Shown: positions 45,240 to 53,543, counted from the first letter of the stretch. The stretch: 64,000 nt of DNA from Nocardioides sp. YIM 152315 (GCF_029210375.1 NZ_JARGER010000007.1:1-64000); one strand, 5' to 3'. Program-made: numbers and translations. The notes: generated from the sequence alone by a model not told the origin.

Positions 45240-46895
45240 TCAGCCGACCGCCTGCGCCTTCGCCCAGCGGTAGTCCGCCTTGCCCGACGGCGAGCGCTGC
45301 ACGCTCGGCACCCGGACGATCGCCTTGGGCAGCTTGTAGCGGGCGATGTGCCGGCCGGCCTCGGCCAGCAGCTCCTCGTCGCTGACCTCGACGCCGTCCT
45401 CGAGCTGCACGACCGCCACGACCTCGTGGCCCCACCGTGCGGAGGGGCGGCCGGCCACCACCACGTCGCGCACCGCGCCGTGTGCGGCCACCGCCCGCTC
45501 GACCTCCTCGGCGAAGATCTTCTCGCCGCCGGAGTTGATCGTGACGCTGTCTCGGCCGAGCAGCCGGATCCGGCCGTCCTCGAGCACGCTGGCCCGGTCT
45601 CCGGGCACCGACCAGCGCTCGCCGTCGACGACCGGAAACGTGCGGGCCGACTTCTGCGGGTCCCCGAGGTAGCCGAGCGGGACGTACCCGCGCCGGGCCA
45701 GCCAGCCGCCGGACTCCCCCGGCTCGAGCTGCCGGGTGAGCAGGTCGTCGAGCACCCCGGTGTCGGGCCGCGGCGTGAAGAGCATGGCCTCGTCCTCGAG
45801 GCCCTTCATCGTCAGCTGGCTCATCTGCAGGCCCGACTCCGAGGAGCCGGCGGAGTCCAGCACCATCACGTGCGGCAGCGCCGCGAAGATCCGGTCGCGC
45901 ACCGACGGCGTGAGCGCGGCTCCGCCGTTGCCGAAGCTGACCAGGCCGGAGAGGTCGTAGCTGCCGCGCTCGACCTCCTCGATGATCGGCTTCGCGATCG
46001 CGTCGCCGACCGTCACGATGTTGAGCACGCGCTCCCGGGCGGCGACCTCGAGAGCGTTGCCGGCGTCGAGGCCGTGCACGTCGTCGGGGATGACGATCTT
46101 GCCGCCCGAGGTGATGCCGTGGAAGGTCGACCACTGGGCCGCGCCGTGCATGAAGGGCGGGATCATCAGCATCGCCAGGCCGCCGTTCGCGTTGCGGGCC
46201 GCCTCGGCGATCGCGTCGTACGACGGGTAGGGGTCGGTCTCGCCGAACGGCGTGCCGCCCATCGTGGAGACGTAGATGTCGTGCTGCTTCCACAGCACGC
46301 CCTTCGGCATGCCGGTGGTGCCGCCGGTGTAGAGGAGGTAGAGGTCCTCACCACCGGGCGTCGGCATGCCACCGGGCGGCTCGGGAGCCGCGAGCGCCTC
46401 GTCGTACCAGACGGCGCCGGGCAGCAGGTCGTGGCCGGACTCGTCGGGCACCTGCACGAGCACGGTCAGCTCGGGCAGCTGACGGCGCACGGCCGCGACG
46501 ACCGGAGCGAACTCGGCGTGGAAGACCAGGCCCCTGGTGTCCGCGTCCCGGAGGAGGTAGGCGAGCTCCTCGGCGACGTAGCGGTAGTTGACGTTGAACG
46601 CCGCGACCCGGGCGCGGAAGGCGCCGAGCATGGCCTCGAGGTACTCGTTGCCGTTGCGGAGGTAGATGCCGACGTGGTCCTGACCGGACTCGTGGTTGGC
46701 GAGCCCGGAGCGCTCGGCGCGGATCCCCAGCCCGCGGCCGGCGAAGAACCGGGCCAGTCCGTCGATCCGCGCGTCCATCTCGGCGTACGTCACGCGCCGA
46801 TCGCGCCAGACCAGGACCTCCTGGTCGGGTACGGCACCGGCGACGGTCCCGAACACCGTCGCGAGGTTGAAACCGTCGGGACCGGGACCGGGCAT
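45240..46895 (-). CDS. Acyl-CoA synthetase (AMP-forming)
   Basis: A 551-residue adenylate-forming enzyme: P-loop YTGGTTGMPKGVLWKQHD, and the conserved RDSVTINSGGEKIFAEEVER hinge and C-terminal PSGKADYRWAK with the catalytic lysine. The GGTTG form of the P-loop and MIPPFMHGAAQW are typical of FadD3/FadD19-like synthetases that activate steroid side chains or branched acids in actinobacteria. A palindrome GAACAGG-TT-CCTGTTC is just upstream. The gene is convergent with the MFS gene. Confidence 0.9.
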   Translation of the reverse strand: MPGPGPDGFNLATVFGTVAGAVPDQEVLVWRDRRVTYAEMDARIDGLARFFAGRGLGIRAERSGLANHESGQDHVGIYLRNGNEYLEAMLGAFRARVAAFNVNYRYVAEELAYLLRDADTRGLVFHAEFAPVVAAVRRQLPELTVLVQVPDESGHDLLPGAVWYDEALAAPEPPGGMPTPGGEDLYLLYTGGTTGMPKGVLWKQHDIYVSTMGGTPFGETDPYPSYDAIAEAARNANGGLAMLMIPPFMHGAAQWSTFHGITSGGKIVIPDDVHGLDAGNALEVAARERVLNIVTVGDAIAKPIIEEVERGSYDLSGLVSFGNGGAALTPSVRDRIFAALPHVMVLDSAGSSESGLQMSQLTMKGLEDEAMLFTPRPDTGVLDDLLTRQLEPGESGGWLARRGYVPLGYLGDPQKSARTFPVVDGERWSVPGDRASVLEDGRIRLLGRDSVTINSGGEKIFAEEVERAVAAHGAVRDVVVAGRPSARWGHEVVAVVQLEDGVEVSDEELLAEAGRHIARYKLPKAIVRVPSVQRSPSGKADYRWAKAQAVG

Positions 46896-46914
46896 CGTCG
46901 ACCGCCTCGCGCTA

Positions 46915-46930
46915 GAACAGGTTCCTGTTC
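46915..46930. promoter_or_regulatory. Operator palindrome for the acyl-CoA synthetase
   Basis: GAACAGG-TT-CCTGTTC, 20 bases upstream of the ATG. It contains AAC-N2-GTT, the core of KstR-type sites (TnnAACnnGTTnnA), but the outer bases match only partly. A TetR-family regulator of fatty-acid or steroid catabolism is the likely reader; none is encoded nearby. Confidence 0.55.
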
Positions 46931-46939
46931 CGCGCGATG

Positions 46940-47470
46940 CTAGCGCAGGACGGGGCGAGGCAGGCTCGCGTTCGCGACTCGGTTCTCGCTGTCGATCATC
47001 CAGGCCAGCTGCTCGAGGCGCTCGATGATCGCGTGCAGGATGTCGGCGGTCGTCGGGTCCTCGGCGTCCACGTCGTCGTGGATGCGGCGGGCGGTCCCGG
47101 CCACGGCGTACAGGCTCGCGGCGACGAGGTCGACGGCCTGCGCCGTGTTGACCTCGCCCGTCGGGAGGTCCGGGAGGCTGGACTGCGCGGCGACGGTGGC
47201 CGCCCGGCCGTCGGGCGTCACGTAGACCGCGCGCATCCGCTCGGCCACCTGGTCGGAGAACTCGCGGGCCGCGTCGACGACCTCGTCGAGCGCCAGGTGG
47301 AGGTCGCGGAAGTTGAGGCCGACGACGTTCCAGTGGGCCTGCTTGCCGACGAGGTGGAGGTCGATGAGGTCCACCGAGAGCTGCTGGAGATGGGTGGCCA
47401 GCTGCTCGGACGCGGTGAACGGCGGCTTGGCGATGTGGGTGCTCCGGTCTGAGTGCAGCATGTCGGTCAC
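46940..47470 (-). CDS. dps: Dps/ferritin-like DNA-protection protein
   Basis: A 176-residue Dps-family protein that stores iron and detoxifies peroxide while coating DNA. The ferroxidase residues lie in KQAHWNVVGLNFRDLHLALDEVV (H, D, E). I start at GTG 47470 because GGAAGGAGCGG lies 7 bases upstream; ATG 47461 is the in-frame alternative. A Fur-like box at 47513-47534 sits upstream and matches one before furA, pointing to control by peroxide or iron. It is divergent from the DUF7144 gene and downstream of no operon partner. Confidence 0.93.
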   Translation of the reverse strand: MTDMLHSDRSTHIAKPPFTASEQLATHLQQLSVDLIDLHLVGKQAHWNVVGLNFRDLHLALDEVVDAAREFSDQVAERMRAVYVTPDGRAATVAAQSSLPDLPTGEVNTAQAVDLVAASLYAVAGTARRIHDDVDAEDPTTADILHAIIERLEQLAWMIDSENRVANASLPRPVLR

Positions 47471-47512
47471 GAGACCGCTCCTTCCGTCGGGGACGGCACC
47501 AGCCAACCACCG

Positions 47513-47534
47513 TTTCTTGAACAATTCCAGAAAG
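47513..47534. promoter_or_regulatory. Fur/PerR-type box upstream of dps
   Basis: TTTCTTGAA-CAA-TTCCAGAAA, a near-perfect 9-base inverted repeat with 3-base spacer. The 12 bases CGTTTCTTGAAC are identical to the start of the box before furA (59731-59742). It resembles mycobacterial FurA operators (CTTGACTNATTCCAG type). FurA at 59.3 kb is the likely regulator. Confidence 0.82.
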
Positions 47535-47556
47535 GTGAGCCTTGCCTGAGCCCGCA

Positions 47557-47576
47557 ACCACCCCGCCCGGGGTGGT
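47557..47576. promoter_or_regulatory. ACCACCCC-GCCC-GGGGTGGT palindrome before the DUF7144 gene
   Basis: A perfect 8-base inverted repeat with a four-base spacer, 57 bases before the ATG at 47634. Same arms as the palindrome at 40431-40450, in the opposite order. Related repeats precede the DUF6325 genes and the P-type ATPase. Confidence 0.65.
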
Positions 47577-47633
47577 GCGACGCCACCCACCGCGATCCGA
47601 CCATCGAGCCACCCCTCAGGAGGAGGCGCCGGC

Positions 47634-48053
47634 ATGGGCTCGGAATCGCAGTACGACATCGACTACTCGACCCGGGGCACTGTCGCCGACCTCGGCGCCA
47701 CCTTCGCCGCGGTGCTCCTGGCCGTCTCGTCCGGGATGAACGTCCTCCAGGGCCTGTCGGCGATCGTGAACGACGACCTCTACGCCGCGGGCAGCGAGTA
47801 CCTCTACGAGCTCGACATGACCGTCTGGGGCTCGATCCACCTCGTCCTCGGCATCGTCGGCATCGCGGTCGGCATCGGCATCGTCGTGCGGGCGTCGTGG
47901 GCCCAGGTGGCCGGCATGATCGTGGCCGGCCTCGCGATCCTCACCAACTTCGCGTTCCTCCCCCACTACCCGCTGTGGTCGATCGTGATCATCGCGTTCA
48001 ACGGCTTCGTGATCTGGGCGCTCACGGTCCAGCTGCGGGGCTACGACTACTGA
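47634..48053 (+). CDS. DUF7144 family four-helix membrane protein
   Basis: A 139-residue membrane protein with four predicted helices (about 17-36, 60-82, 86-104, 110-130). The pattern (TLAAVLLAVSSGMNVLQGLSAI... HLVLGIVGIAVGIGIVV) fits DUF7144, an actinobacterial family usually seen among stress-induced genes with SHOCT and DUF6325 proteins. ATG 47634 has AGGAGGAGGCG upstream, a strong ribosome-binding site. Function unknown. Confidence 0.88.
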   Translation: MGSESQYDIDYSTRGTVADLGATFAAVLLAVSSGMNVLQGLSAIVNDDLYAAGSEYLYELDMTVWGSIHLVLGIVGIAVGIGIVVRASWAQVAGMIVAGLAILTNFAFLPHYPLWSIVIIAFNGFVIWALTVQLRGYDY

Positions 48054-48068
48054 CGCAGCGACGCTGCG
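48054..48068. terminator. Short palindrome at a convergent junction
   Basis: CGCAGCG-A-CGCTGCG, directly after the DUF7144 stop and before the SHOCT gene stop. The one-base centre forces a smaller stem in practice. It may end transcription from both sides. Confidence 0.35.
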
Positions 48069-48094
48069 AGACGCAGGAGGCGGCTCGACGACGG

Positions 48095-48418
48095 TCAGCC
48101 GGCCAGCAGCTTCGCCTTCTGCGCCTCGAACTCCGCGTCGGTCAGGATGCCCTGGTCGCGCAGCGCTCCCAGCTTCTGGAGCTGCTCGATCAGGTCGTCC
48201 GAGCTCGACGTCGTCGATGCGGCCGGCGCGGCCGGGGCCGCCTGCGGGGCGGCGTACGCCGGTTGCTGGTACCGCTGCTGCTCGTAGTACTGGTGCTCGT
48301 ACTGCTGCTGCTCCTGCGCCGCCCAGCGGCCCGCCTGGCGTCGCGACACCCGGTTCGAGACCGCGGTCGCGGTGCCGGCGACGACGGCCGTGCGGGCCAT
48401 GCCTCCGATGAGTCCCAT
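48095..48418 (-). CDS. SHOCT domain protein
   Basis: A 107-residue protein with a C-terminal SHOCT domain (DDLIEQLQKLGALRDQGILTDAEFEAQKAKLLA), a short helical module that ends many actinobacterial membrane and stress proteins. The middle is Gln/Tyr/Ala/Pro-rich (EQQQYEHQYYEQQRYQQ), a low-complexity linker. The N-terminus (MGLIGGMARTAVVAGTATAV) is mildly hydrophobic. It lies 27 bases downstream of the DUF6325 gene on the same strand, so the two are an operon. Confidence 0.9.
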   Translation of the reverse strand: MGLIGGMARTAVVAGTATAVSNRVSRRQAGRWAAQEQQQYEHQYYEQQRYQQPAYAAPQAAPAAPAASTTSSSDDLIEQLQKLGALRDQGILTDAEFEAQKAKLLAG

Positions 48419-48445
48419 CTCGGTTCCTCTCCTGGTCGGTTCCGG

Positions 48446-48886
48446 TCAGGCGTTCGCCGACTCGAGCGCGTCGAGCGCGGCGGCGACGTCGGCGGCCGGG
48501 ATCCGGCCGCTGGCGACGACCTCGGCGCCGGCCTCCCGCATCGCGGAGACGAACGGTCCGGCCCAGGTGTTCTCGTAGACGAGGAGCGCCACCGCGTTGC
48601 CGGGCTCGACGAGCGCGGCGCTCTGGGCGATGTCGTCGTCGTCGAGCAGCCCCGACCGGACGCCCTCGAAGACCGCGAGGTCGAGCTCGCCGTCACCGTC
48701 CATGTCGGCGATCGCCATCGCCGCGACGCTGCCGTCCGCGCCGACCGTGGCCACGACGAGGTCCAGGATCCGGATGATCCCGCGGTCGGTCAGGTCGATC
48801 AGCGCGTCCAGGCCACGACCCTGGAGCCTCGCGCCGGGCAGCTCCACTGCCAGGTAGTCGATGGGTCCTACGTCGAGCTGGGGCAT
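48446..48886 (-). CDS. DUF6325 family protein
   Basis: A 146-residue cytoplasmic protein of DUF6325: GPIDYLAVELPG at the start, LIDLTDRGIIRILDLVV, ALLVYENTWAGPF and AALDALE at the end. Acidic loops (DMDGDGELDL) could bind metal. The family is usually encoded with SHOCT proteins in actinobacteria; function is unknown. GAGGAGG is upstream of ATG 48886. A larger homologue fused to a SHOCT-like tail is at 53.6-54.2 kb. The divergent 44-base palindrome at 48940 lies in its promoter region. Confidence 0.88.
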   Translation of the reverse strand: MPQLDVGPIDYLAVELPGARLQGRGLDALIDLTDRGIIRILDLVVATVGADGSVAAMAIADMDGDGELDLAVFEGVRSGLLDDDDIAQSAALVEPGNAVALLVYENTWAGPFVSAMREAGAEVVASGRIPAADVAAALDALESANA

Positions 48887-48939
48887 CGGGTCCTCCTCGG
48901 GAGATTCCGTGGTCGGGGACCCCACGCTCACACGCGTCT

Positions 48940-48983
48940 GGGTGGTTGGACCCCACCCCGGCAGGGGTGAGGTCCAACCACCC
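48940..48983. promoter_or_regulatory. 44-base divergent palindrome between DUF6325 and the P-type ATPase
   Basis: Arms GGGTGGTTGGACCCCACCCC (48940-48959) and its complement at 48964-48983 with one mismatch, spacer GGCA. It includes GGTT followed 16-17 bases later by GGGGTG on each strand, which resembles a SigB/SigF-type promoter in both directions. It could be two overlapping promoters, an operator, or both. Confidence 0.75.
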
Positions 48984-49039
48984 GCGCCGTCACGACGATC
49001 GGCACGAGGCGGGCCCGCGCCTCACGAGCGGAGGGACAG

Positions 49040-51763
49040 ATGAGCGACGACACCCGGCTCGCTCCGGCGCCTGCCGTCGACCCTGTCTCCGCTCCTGCGG
49101 ACGTGGTCGCGGCCGGCCTCGGGGTCGAACCGGCACGGGGGCTCTCCGCCGACGAGGCGCGGGCCCGGCTCTCGACGTACGGCCGCAACGAGCTCGCGGG
49201 CGGCGCGAAGGAGCCGGGCTGGCGCGCGTTCCTGCGGCAGTACGAGGACTTCATGCAGCTGGTGCTGCTCGCCGCCGCGCTCGTCAACCAGCTGGTCACC
49301 GGCGAGGCCGGCACGACCGTCGTGCTCGCCGGCCTGACGGTCCTCAACGCGGTCATCGGCCTGCGTCAGGAGGCGAAGGCCGAGGAGAGCGTCCAGGCGC
49401 TCTCCCAGATGATGAGGACGATCGCGCGGGTACGCCGCGACGGCCGCGCCGTCGAGGTGGACGCCGCCGAGCTGGTCCCGGGCGACGTGGTGCTGGTCGA
49501 GGCCGGGAACCTGGTGCCCGCCGACGGACGGATCGTGCTCGCAGCGACCCTGGAGATCGAGGAGGCGGCGCTCACCGGCGAGAGCCTGCCCGTCGGCAAG
49601 ACCGCCGATCCCGTCGAGGGCACCGACATCCCGCTCGGGGACCGGATCTGCATGGCCTACATGAACACCTCGGTGACGCGCGGTCGCGGCGAGATGGTCG
49701 TGACCGCGACCGGCATGGGCACCGAGATCGGCCACATCGCCGACATGCTCGCGCACACCGAGACCGGCAAGACGCCGTTGCAGAAGCAGCTGGACTCGCT
49801 GTCGAAGATCATCGCCACCATCGCGGCCGTCGCGCTCGTGCTGGTCGTGCTGCTGGGCCTGGCGCAGGGCCAGTCCTTCGACACGCTCTTCATCACCGGC
49901 GTCGCGCTCGCCGTCGCCGCGATCCCCACCGGGCTGCCGGCCGTCGTCACCGCGCTGCTGTCGATGGGCACGCGCGAGATCGCGCGTCGCAACGCGATCG
50001 TCAAGCGGCTGCCCGCCGTCGAGACGCTCGGGTCGACCTCGGCGATCTGCTCCGACAAGACCGGCACGCTGACGCTCAACAAGATGACGGCTCGTCAGCT
50101 CGTGGTCCCGGGGCGCAACCGCTACACGGTCACCGGCGAGGGCTACAGCACCGTCGGGGAGATCAACCACGTCGGCGGCCAGCGCCACGACCTCGACCCG
50201 TACCTGCTCCCGATGGTGCTGTGCGCCGATGCGGTGCTCGACGGCGAACGACTCATCGGCGATCCCACCGAGGGCGCCCTGATCGTGCTCGGCGCGAAGG
50301 GCGGGCTGAACATCGCCGAGACGCGGGCCGCGCTCCCGCGGATCGCCGAGGTGCCCTTCGACTCCGACTACAAGTTCATGGCGACCTTCCACCAGATGAC
50401 CGGCGAGGACGGCCGCGAGGTGGTGCGCTGCTACGTCAAGGGCGCGCCGGACGTGCTCATCGCCCGCTCCACCGCGCTCCGGCACCCGGACGGGACGATC
50501 GTGCCGATCACCGAGGACAACCGCCACCTGGCGCTCGAGGCCAACGACGCCATCGCGAACGCCGGCGAGCGGGTCATGGTCGTCGCCCGGCGCGACCTCC
50601 CGCCCGGCACCGTGCGGCCCGGGGCCGACCTCGTCGGCGAGGTGCGGGACCTGGTCCTGCTCGCCATGGTGGGCATCGTGGACCCGCCCCGGCCCGAGGC
50701 GAGGGCCGCGATCGCCGAGTGTCACGATGCCGGCATCCGGGTGCGGATGATCACCGGCGACCACGCGACGACGGCCGCCGCGATCGCGGCCGAGCTCGGC
50801 ATCGAGGGGCGAGCCGTCACCGGCACCGAGTTCGCGGCGATGAGCGACGAGCGCCTCCGCGCCGAGATCGACGGGATCGGCGTCGTGGCCCGGGTCGCGC
50901 CCGAGGACAAGGTCCGCCTCGTGCGCCTCCTCAAGGAGAAGGGCAACGTCGTCGCGATGACCGGCGACGGGGTCAACGACGCTCCTGCCCTCAAGAACGC
51001 CGACATCGGCGTCGCCATGGGCATCACCGGCACCGAGGTCTCCAAGGAGGCCGCGGTGATGATCCTGACCGACGACAACTTCGCGACGATCGTCGGGGCC
51101 GTGTCCTACGGGCGCACGCTCTACGACAACCTGTTGAAGTACCTCCGGTTCCAGATGTCGACGCTGGTCGCGTACGTCGCGATCTTCATCGGCGCCGGCA
51201 TCTTCTCCATCGCCGACGGCGTCCCGCTCGACCCGTTCCAGATCCTGTGGCTCAACTTCGCCGTCGACGTCCCCATCGCCATCGCCCTCGGGTTCGACCA
51301 GCCCGCCCACGGGCTGATGACCCGGCCGCCGCGGCCGGTGGGGGCGCCGGTGCTCTCGCGCGGCAACTGGATCCGGTTGTGCGTGCAGGGTGCGGTGATG
51401 ACGGTCGGGGCGCTGACGGCGTACCAGATCGGCGACTACCAGGGCGACGCCGTGCTCGCCGCGACGATGCTGCTCACCACGCTCTCGCTCTTCCACCTCG
51501 CCGCCGCCCTGCTCTGCCGCGACCAGGTCCACACGGTCTTCGACCGCGACGCCCTCCCCGGCGTGCTCCAGCTGCGTCGGTACGCCGTGGCGCTGGTGGC
51601 GATCGTCGCGGTGACCGGGCTCGACTTCCTCCAGCGCATCTTCGACACCACGGGCCTCGACCTCGGTCAGTGGTGCACCTGCCTCGGCCTGGCGGCCTCG
51701 CTCGTCGTCGTCGAGGAGCTCGTCAAGCTGGTCGTGCGCCGCACGACCGAGGACACGGCGTGA
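49040..51763 (+). CDS. Cation-translocating P-type ATPase, atypical type IIA
   Basis: A 907-residue P-type ATPase. Phosphorylated Asp339 in CSDKTGTLT, actuator LTGES, hinge MITGDHATTAAAIA and GDGVNDAPALKNADIGVAMG are intact. The layout matches PMR1/SERCA pumps with an N-terminal domain like cation_ATPase_N. The M4 motif reads AIPTGLP (T297) where calcium pumps have PEGLP, M5 has STLVAY without the SERCA glutamate, but M6 keeps LWLNFAVD with Asn and Asp. So the ion is uncertain. It heads an operon with a CYTH-like protein 10 bases on. GGAGGGAC precedes the ATG. Confidence 0.93.
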   Translation: MSDDTRLAPAPAVDPVSAPADVVAAGLGVEPARGLSADEARARLSTYGRNELAGGAKEPGWRAFLRQYEDFMQLVLLAAALVNQLVTGEAGTTVVLAGLTVLNAVIGLRQEAKAEESVQALSQMMRTIARVRRDGRAVEVDAAELVPGDVVLVEAGNLVPADGRIVLAATLEIEEAALTGESLPVGKTADPVEGTDIPLGDRICMAYMNTSVTRGRGEMVVTATGMGTEIGHIADMLAHTETGKTPLQKQLDSLSKIIATIAAVALVLVVLLGLAQGQSFDTLFITGVALAVAAIPTGLPAVVTALLSMGTREIARRNAIVKRLPAVETLGSTSAICSDKTGTLTLNKMTARQLVVPGRNRYTVTGEGYSTVGEINHVGGQRHDLDPYLLPMVLCADAVLDGERLIGDPTEGALIVLGAKGGLNIAETRAALPRIAEVPFDSDYKFMATFHQMTGEDGREVVRCYVKGAPDVLIARSTALRHPDGTIVPITEDNRHLALEANDAIANAGERVMVVARRDLPPGTVRPGADLVGEVRDLVLLAMVGIVDPPRPEARAAIAECHDAGIRVRMITGDHATTAAAIAAELGIEGRAVTGTEFAAMSDERLRAEIDGIGVVARVAPEDKVRLVRLLKEKGNVVAMTGDGVNDAPALKNADIGVAMGITGTEVSKEAAVMILTDDNFATIVGAVSYGRTLYDNLLKYLRFQMSTLVAYVAIFIGAGIFSIADGVPLDPFQILWLNFAVDVPIAIALGFDQPAHGLMTRPPRPVGAPVLSRGNWIRLCVQGAVMTVGALTAYQIGDYQGDAVLAATMLLTTLSLFHLAAALLCRDQVHTVFDRDALPGVLQLRRYAVALVAIVAVTGLDFLQRIFDTTGLDLGQWCTCLGLAASLVVVEELVKLVVRRTTEDTA

Positions 51764-51773
51764 GCTGCGCCCG

Positions 51774-52538
51774 ATGAGCACGCTCCCCACGTACGACGCC
51801 GAGCAGCTCGCCGAGCTGCTCACGCTCCTTCCCGATGTCGACGCCGTCGAGCTCAAGCTGACCGTCTCGGAGCACGACCGCGCGTGGGTGCTGGGCGCCC
51901 TCGGGATCGACCCGCTCGACGCCGTGGTCCGGCAGGTGGCGTTCGTCGACACCCCCGACCTGCGGCTCTCGGCTGCCGGGCTGGTGGTGCGGGTCCGCCG
52001 GACGCAGCACAAGCCCGGCGACGCCACCGTGAAGCTGCGCCCGATGCTGCCGGGCGACGTGCCGGAGGGTCTGCGCGACCTGCCGGGCTTCAAGGTCGAG
52101 GTGGACGCCTCACCGGCCGGGTTCACCTGCTCCTGCTCGCTCACGGTCGAGGTGCCGGACCGGAGGGTCCAAGGCGTGCTCGCGGGTGATCGCCGGATCG
52201 CGGAGGTGCTGTCCGGCGACCAACGAGCGCTGCTCGGGGCACGCCTGCCCGAGGAGGTCGGGCTCGAGGACCTGCGGGTCCTCGGGCCGGTCGCGCTGCT
52301 CAAGGCCAGGTTCCAGCCTGACGACTACCCCCGGCGCATGGTCGCCGAGCTGTGGTTCCTTCCCGACGGGTCACGGCTGCTGGAGCTCTCCGCGAAGTGC
52401 AGCCCCGTCGAGGCGTTCCAGGCGGCCGCCGAGACGAAGGTCCTCCTGGCGGGCAAGGGCGTCGACCTCGACGCACCGCAGGAGGCGAAGACCCGCACTA
52501 CCCTTGCCACACTCGCGGCATCGATCGAGAAGGAGTAG
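51774..52538 (+). CDS. CYTH-like (triphosphate tunnel) domain protein
   Basis: A 254-residue protein whose first ~200 residues resemble the CYTH fold: VELKLTVSEHDRAWV, then VAFVDTPDLRLSAAGLVVRVRR and DATVKLRP. CYTH enzymes use the ExExK motif to bind metal-triphosphate; here it reads AxExK (A24, E26, K28), so the first glutamate is missing and catalysis may be lost or altered. The second half has further Lys/Arg and Glu-rich strands. It follows the P-type ATPase by 10 bases and precedes DUF1269. Confidence 0.72.
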   Translation: MSTLPTYDAEQLAELLTLLPDVDAVELKLTVSEHDRAWVLGALGIDPLDAVVRQVAFVDTPDLRLSAAGLVVRVRRTQHKPGDATVKLRPMLPGDVPEGLRDLPGFKVEVDASPAGFTCSCSLTVEVPDRRVQGVLAGDRRIAEVLSGDQRALLGARLPEEVGLEDLRVLGPVALLKARFQPDDYPRRMVAELWFLPDGSRLLELSAKCSPVEAFQAAAETKVLLAGKGVDLDAPQEAKTRTTLATLAASIEKE

Positions 52539-52541
52539 GTC

Positions 52542-53030
52542 ATGACGACGTTCACGGTCTGGAAGTTCGACGAGCCGGACGGCGCCTATCGGGCCGAGGC
52601 CGCGCTCAAGACCGCCGCCGGCGACGACCTCGTGACCATCGTCGACCACGCGGTCATCAGCTGGCCCGCAGACACCGACAAGCCGACGCTGCGTCACGAG
52701 CACGACAGCCGGAAGCACGGGGCCGCGTGGGGCGCGCTGTGGGGCATCCTCGGCGGCGCCCTCTTCGCGATCCCGGTCGCGGGAGCCGTGCTGGGCGCCG
52801 GCATCGGCGCGCTGGCGAGAGCCACCGACGGCACGGGCATCACGAAGGGCGACCTGGAGCGGATCCGCACCGAGGTCACGCCGGGCACGTCCGCGCTGTT
52901 CCTCGTCACCGACGACGCGGACCTCGACCGGCTCGGCGAGCGGTTCCACGGCCGCGACAGCCGGCTGATCACGACCAACCTCACCGACGCGGAGCGATCC
53001 ACGTTGCTGGAGACGTTCGGTGGTGGCTGA
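52542..53030 (+). CDS. DUF1269 family protein
   Basis: A 162-residue protein of DUF1269: VWKFDEPDGAYRAEAALK at the start, a central Gly/Ala-rich helix pair (WGALWGILGGALFAIPVAGAVLGAGIGALA) that may insert in or lie on the membrane, and a C-terminal TPGTSALFLVTDDADLDRL. The family is common in stress-linked clusters but has no proven function. AGGAG precedes ATG 52542, three bases after the CYTH stop. Its end overlaps the next start by 11 bases. Confidence 0.9.
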   Translation: MTTFTVWKFDEPDGAYRAEAALKTAAGDDLVTIVDHAVISWPADTDKPTLRHEHDSRKHGAAWGALWGILGGALFAIPVAGAVLGAGIGALARATDGTGITKGDLERIRTEVTPGTSALFLVTDDADLDRLGERFHGRDSRLITTNLTDAERSTLLETFGGG

Positions 53031-53523
53031 GCCCGCGACGACCCGTCGCGACCGCCTGGGGCTGTTCCGCGGTGGCGAGGGGGCGATCACCGGCACCGTC
53101 GTGTGCGCGGCGGCGATCGCCGTGGGCACCGACCACAGCGAGACCATCGGTGAGCTCAGCCTCGTCATCCTCGGCACGATCGCGGTCTACTGGATCGCCC
53201 ATCTCCACGCGGTGACGATCGGCAGCTCACTGACGCACCGGCACCACCCCGTCGCCGCCCTGCGGCGCGCGTTCCGCGAGACGCTGCCGATCGCCGGCGC
53301 CTCCGTCGTACCCCTGGGGGTGCTGCTCGTCGCCTCGGTGCTCGGCGCGGGTCTCCGCAACGCCGCGTGGATCGCGATGGTCGCGACCATCGCGCTGCTG
53401 ACGCTCTACAGCTGGGTCGCCGGCGTGCGCGGCGGACTCGACATCCCGGGCAGGATCGCGAGCGCCGTGGCCGGCGCCCTGGTCGGCCTGCTGGTCGCGC
53501 TGCTCAAGGTGGGGCTGCACTGA
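53020..53523 (+). CDS. Hypothetical four-helix membrane protein
   Basis: A 167-residue membrane protein: about 23 N-terminal residues, two helices (24-40 and 45-66), a His-containing cytoplasmic or external loop (HLHAVTIGSSLTHRHHPVAAL), two more helices (85-108, 112-132) and a last hydrophobic segment (146-163). No recognised family. It starts at GTG 53020 inside the DUF1269 gene. It ends the ATPase-CYTH-DUF1269 operon. A histidine cluster (H63, H76, H78, H79) could bind metal; that is speculation. Confidence 0.8.
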   Translation: MVAEPATTRRDRLGLFRGGEGAITGTVVCAAAIAVGTDHSETIGELSLVILGTIAVYWIAHLHAVTIGSSLTHRHHPVAALRRAFRETLPIAGASVVPLGVLLVASVLGAGLRNAAWIAMVATIALLTLYSWVAGVRGGLDIPGRIASAVAGALVGLLVALLKVGLH

Positions 53524-53543
53524 CCGGCGACGCCTCACCCGCT

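Noticed and set aside
40739..46293. Long minus-strand frames (about 990 and 1190 codons) opposite the Dcu, dipeptidase and MFS genes
   Set aside because: They are shadows of conserved plus-strand genes. The C-terminal part of the acyl-CoA synthetase lies there in its own frame.
46911..46946. Extended GCGCTAG...CTAGCGC inverted repeat around the acyl-CoA synthetase palindrome
   Set aside because: The 24-base spacing and low complexity make it weak; only the inner palindrome was kept.
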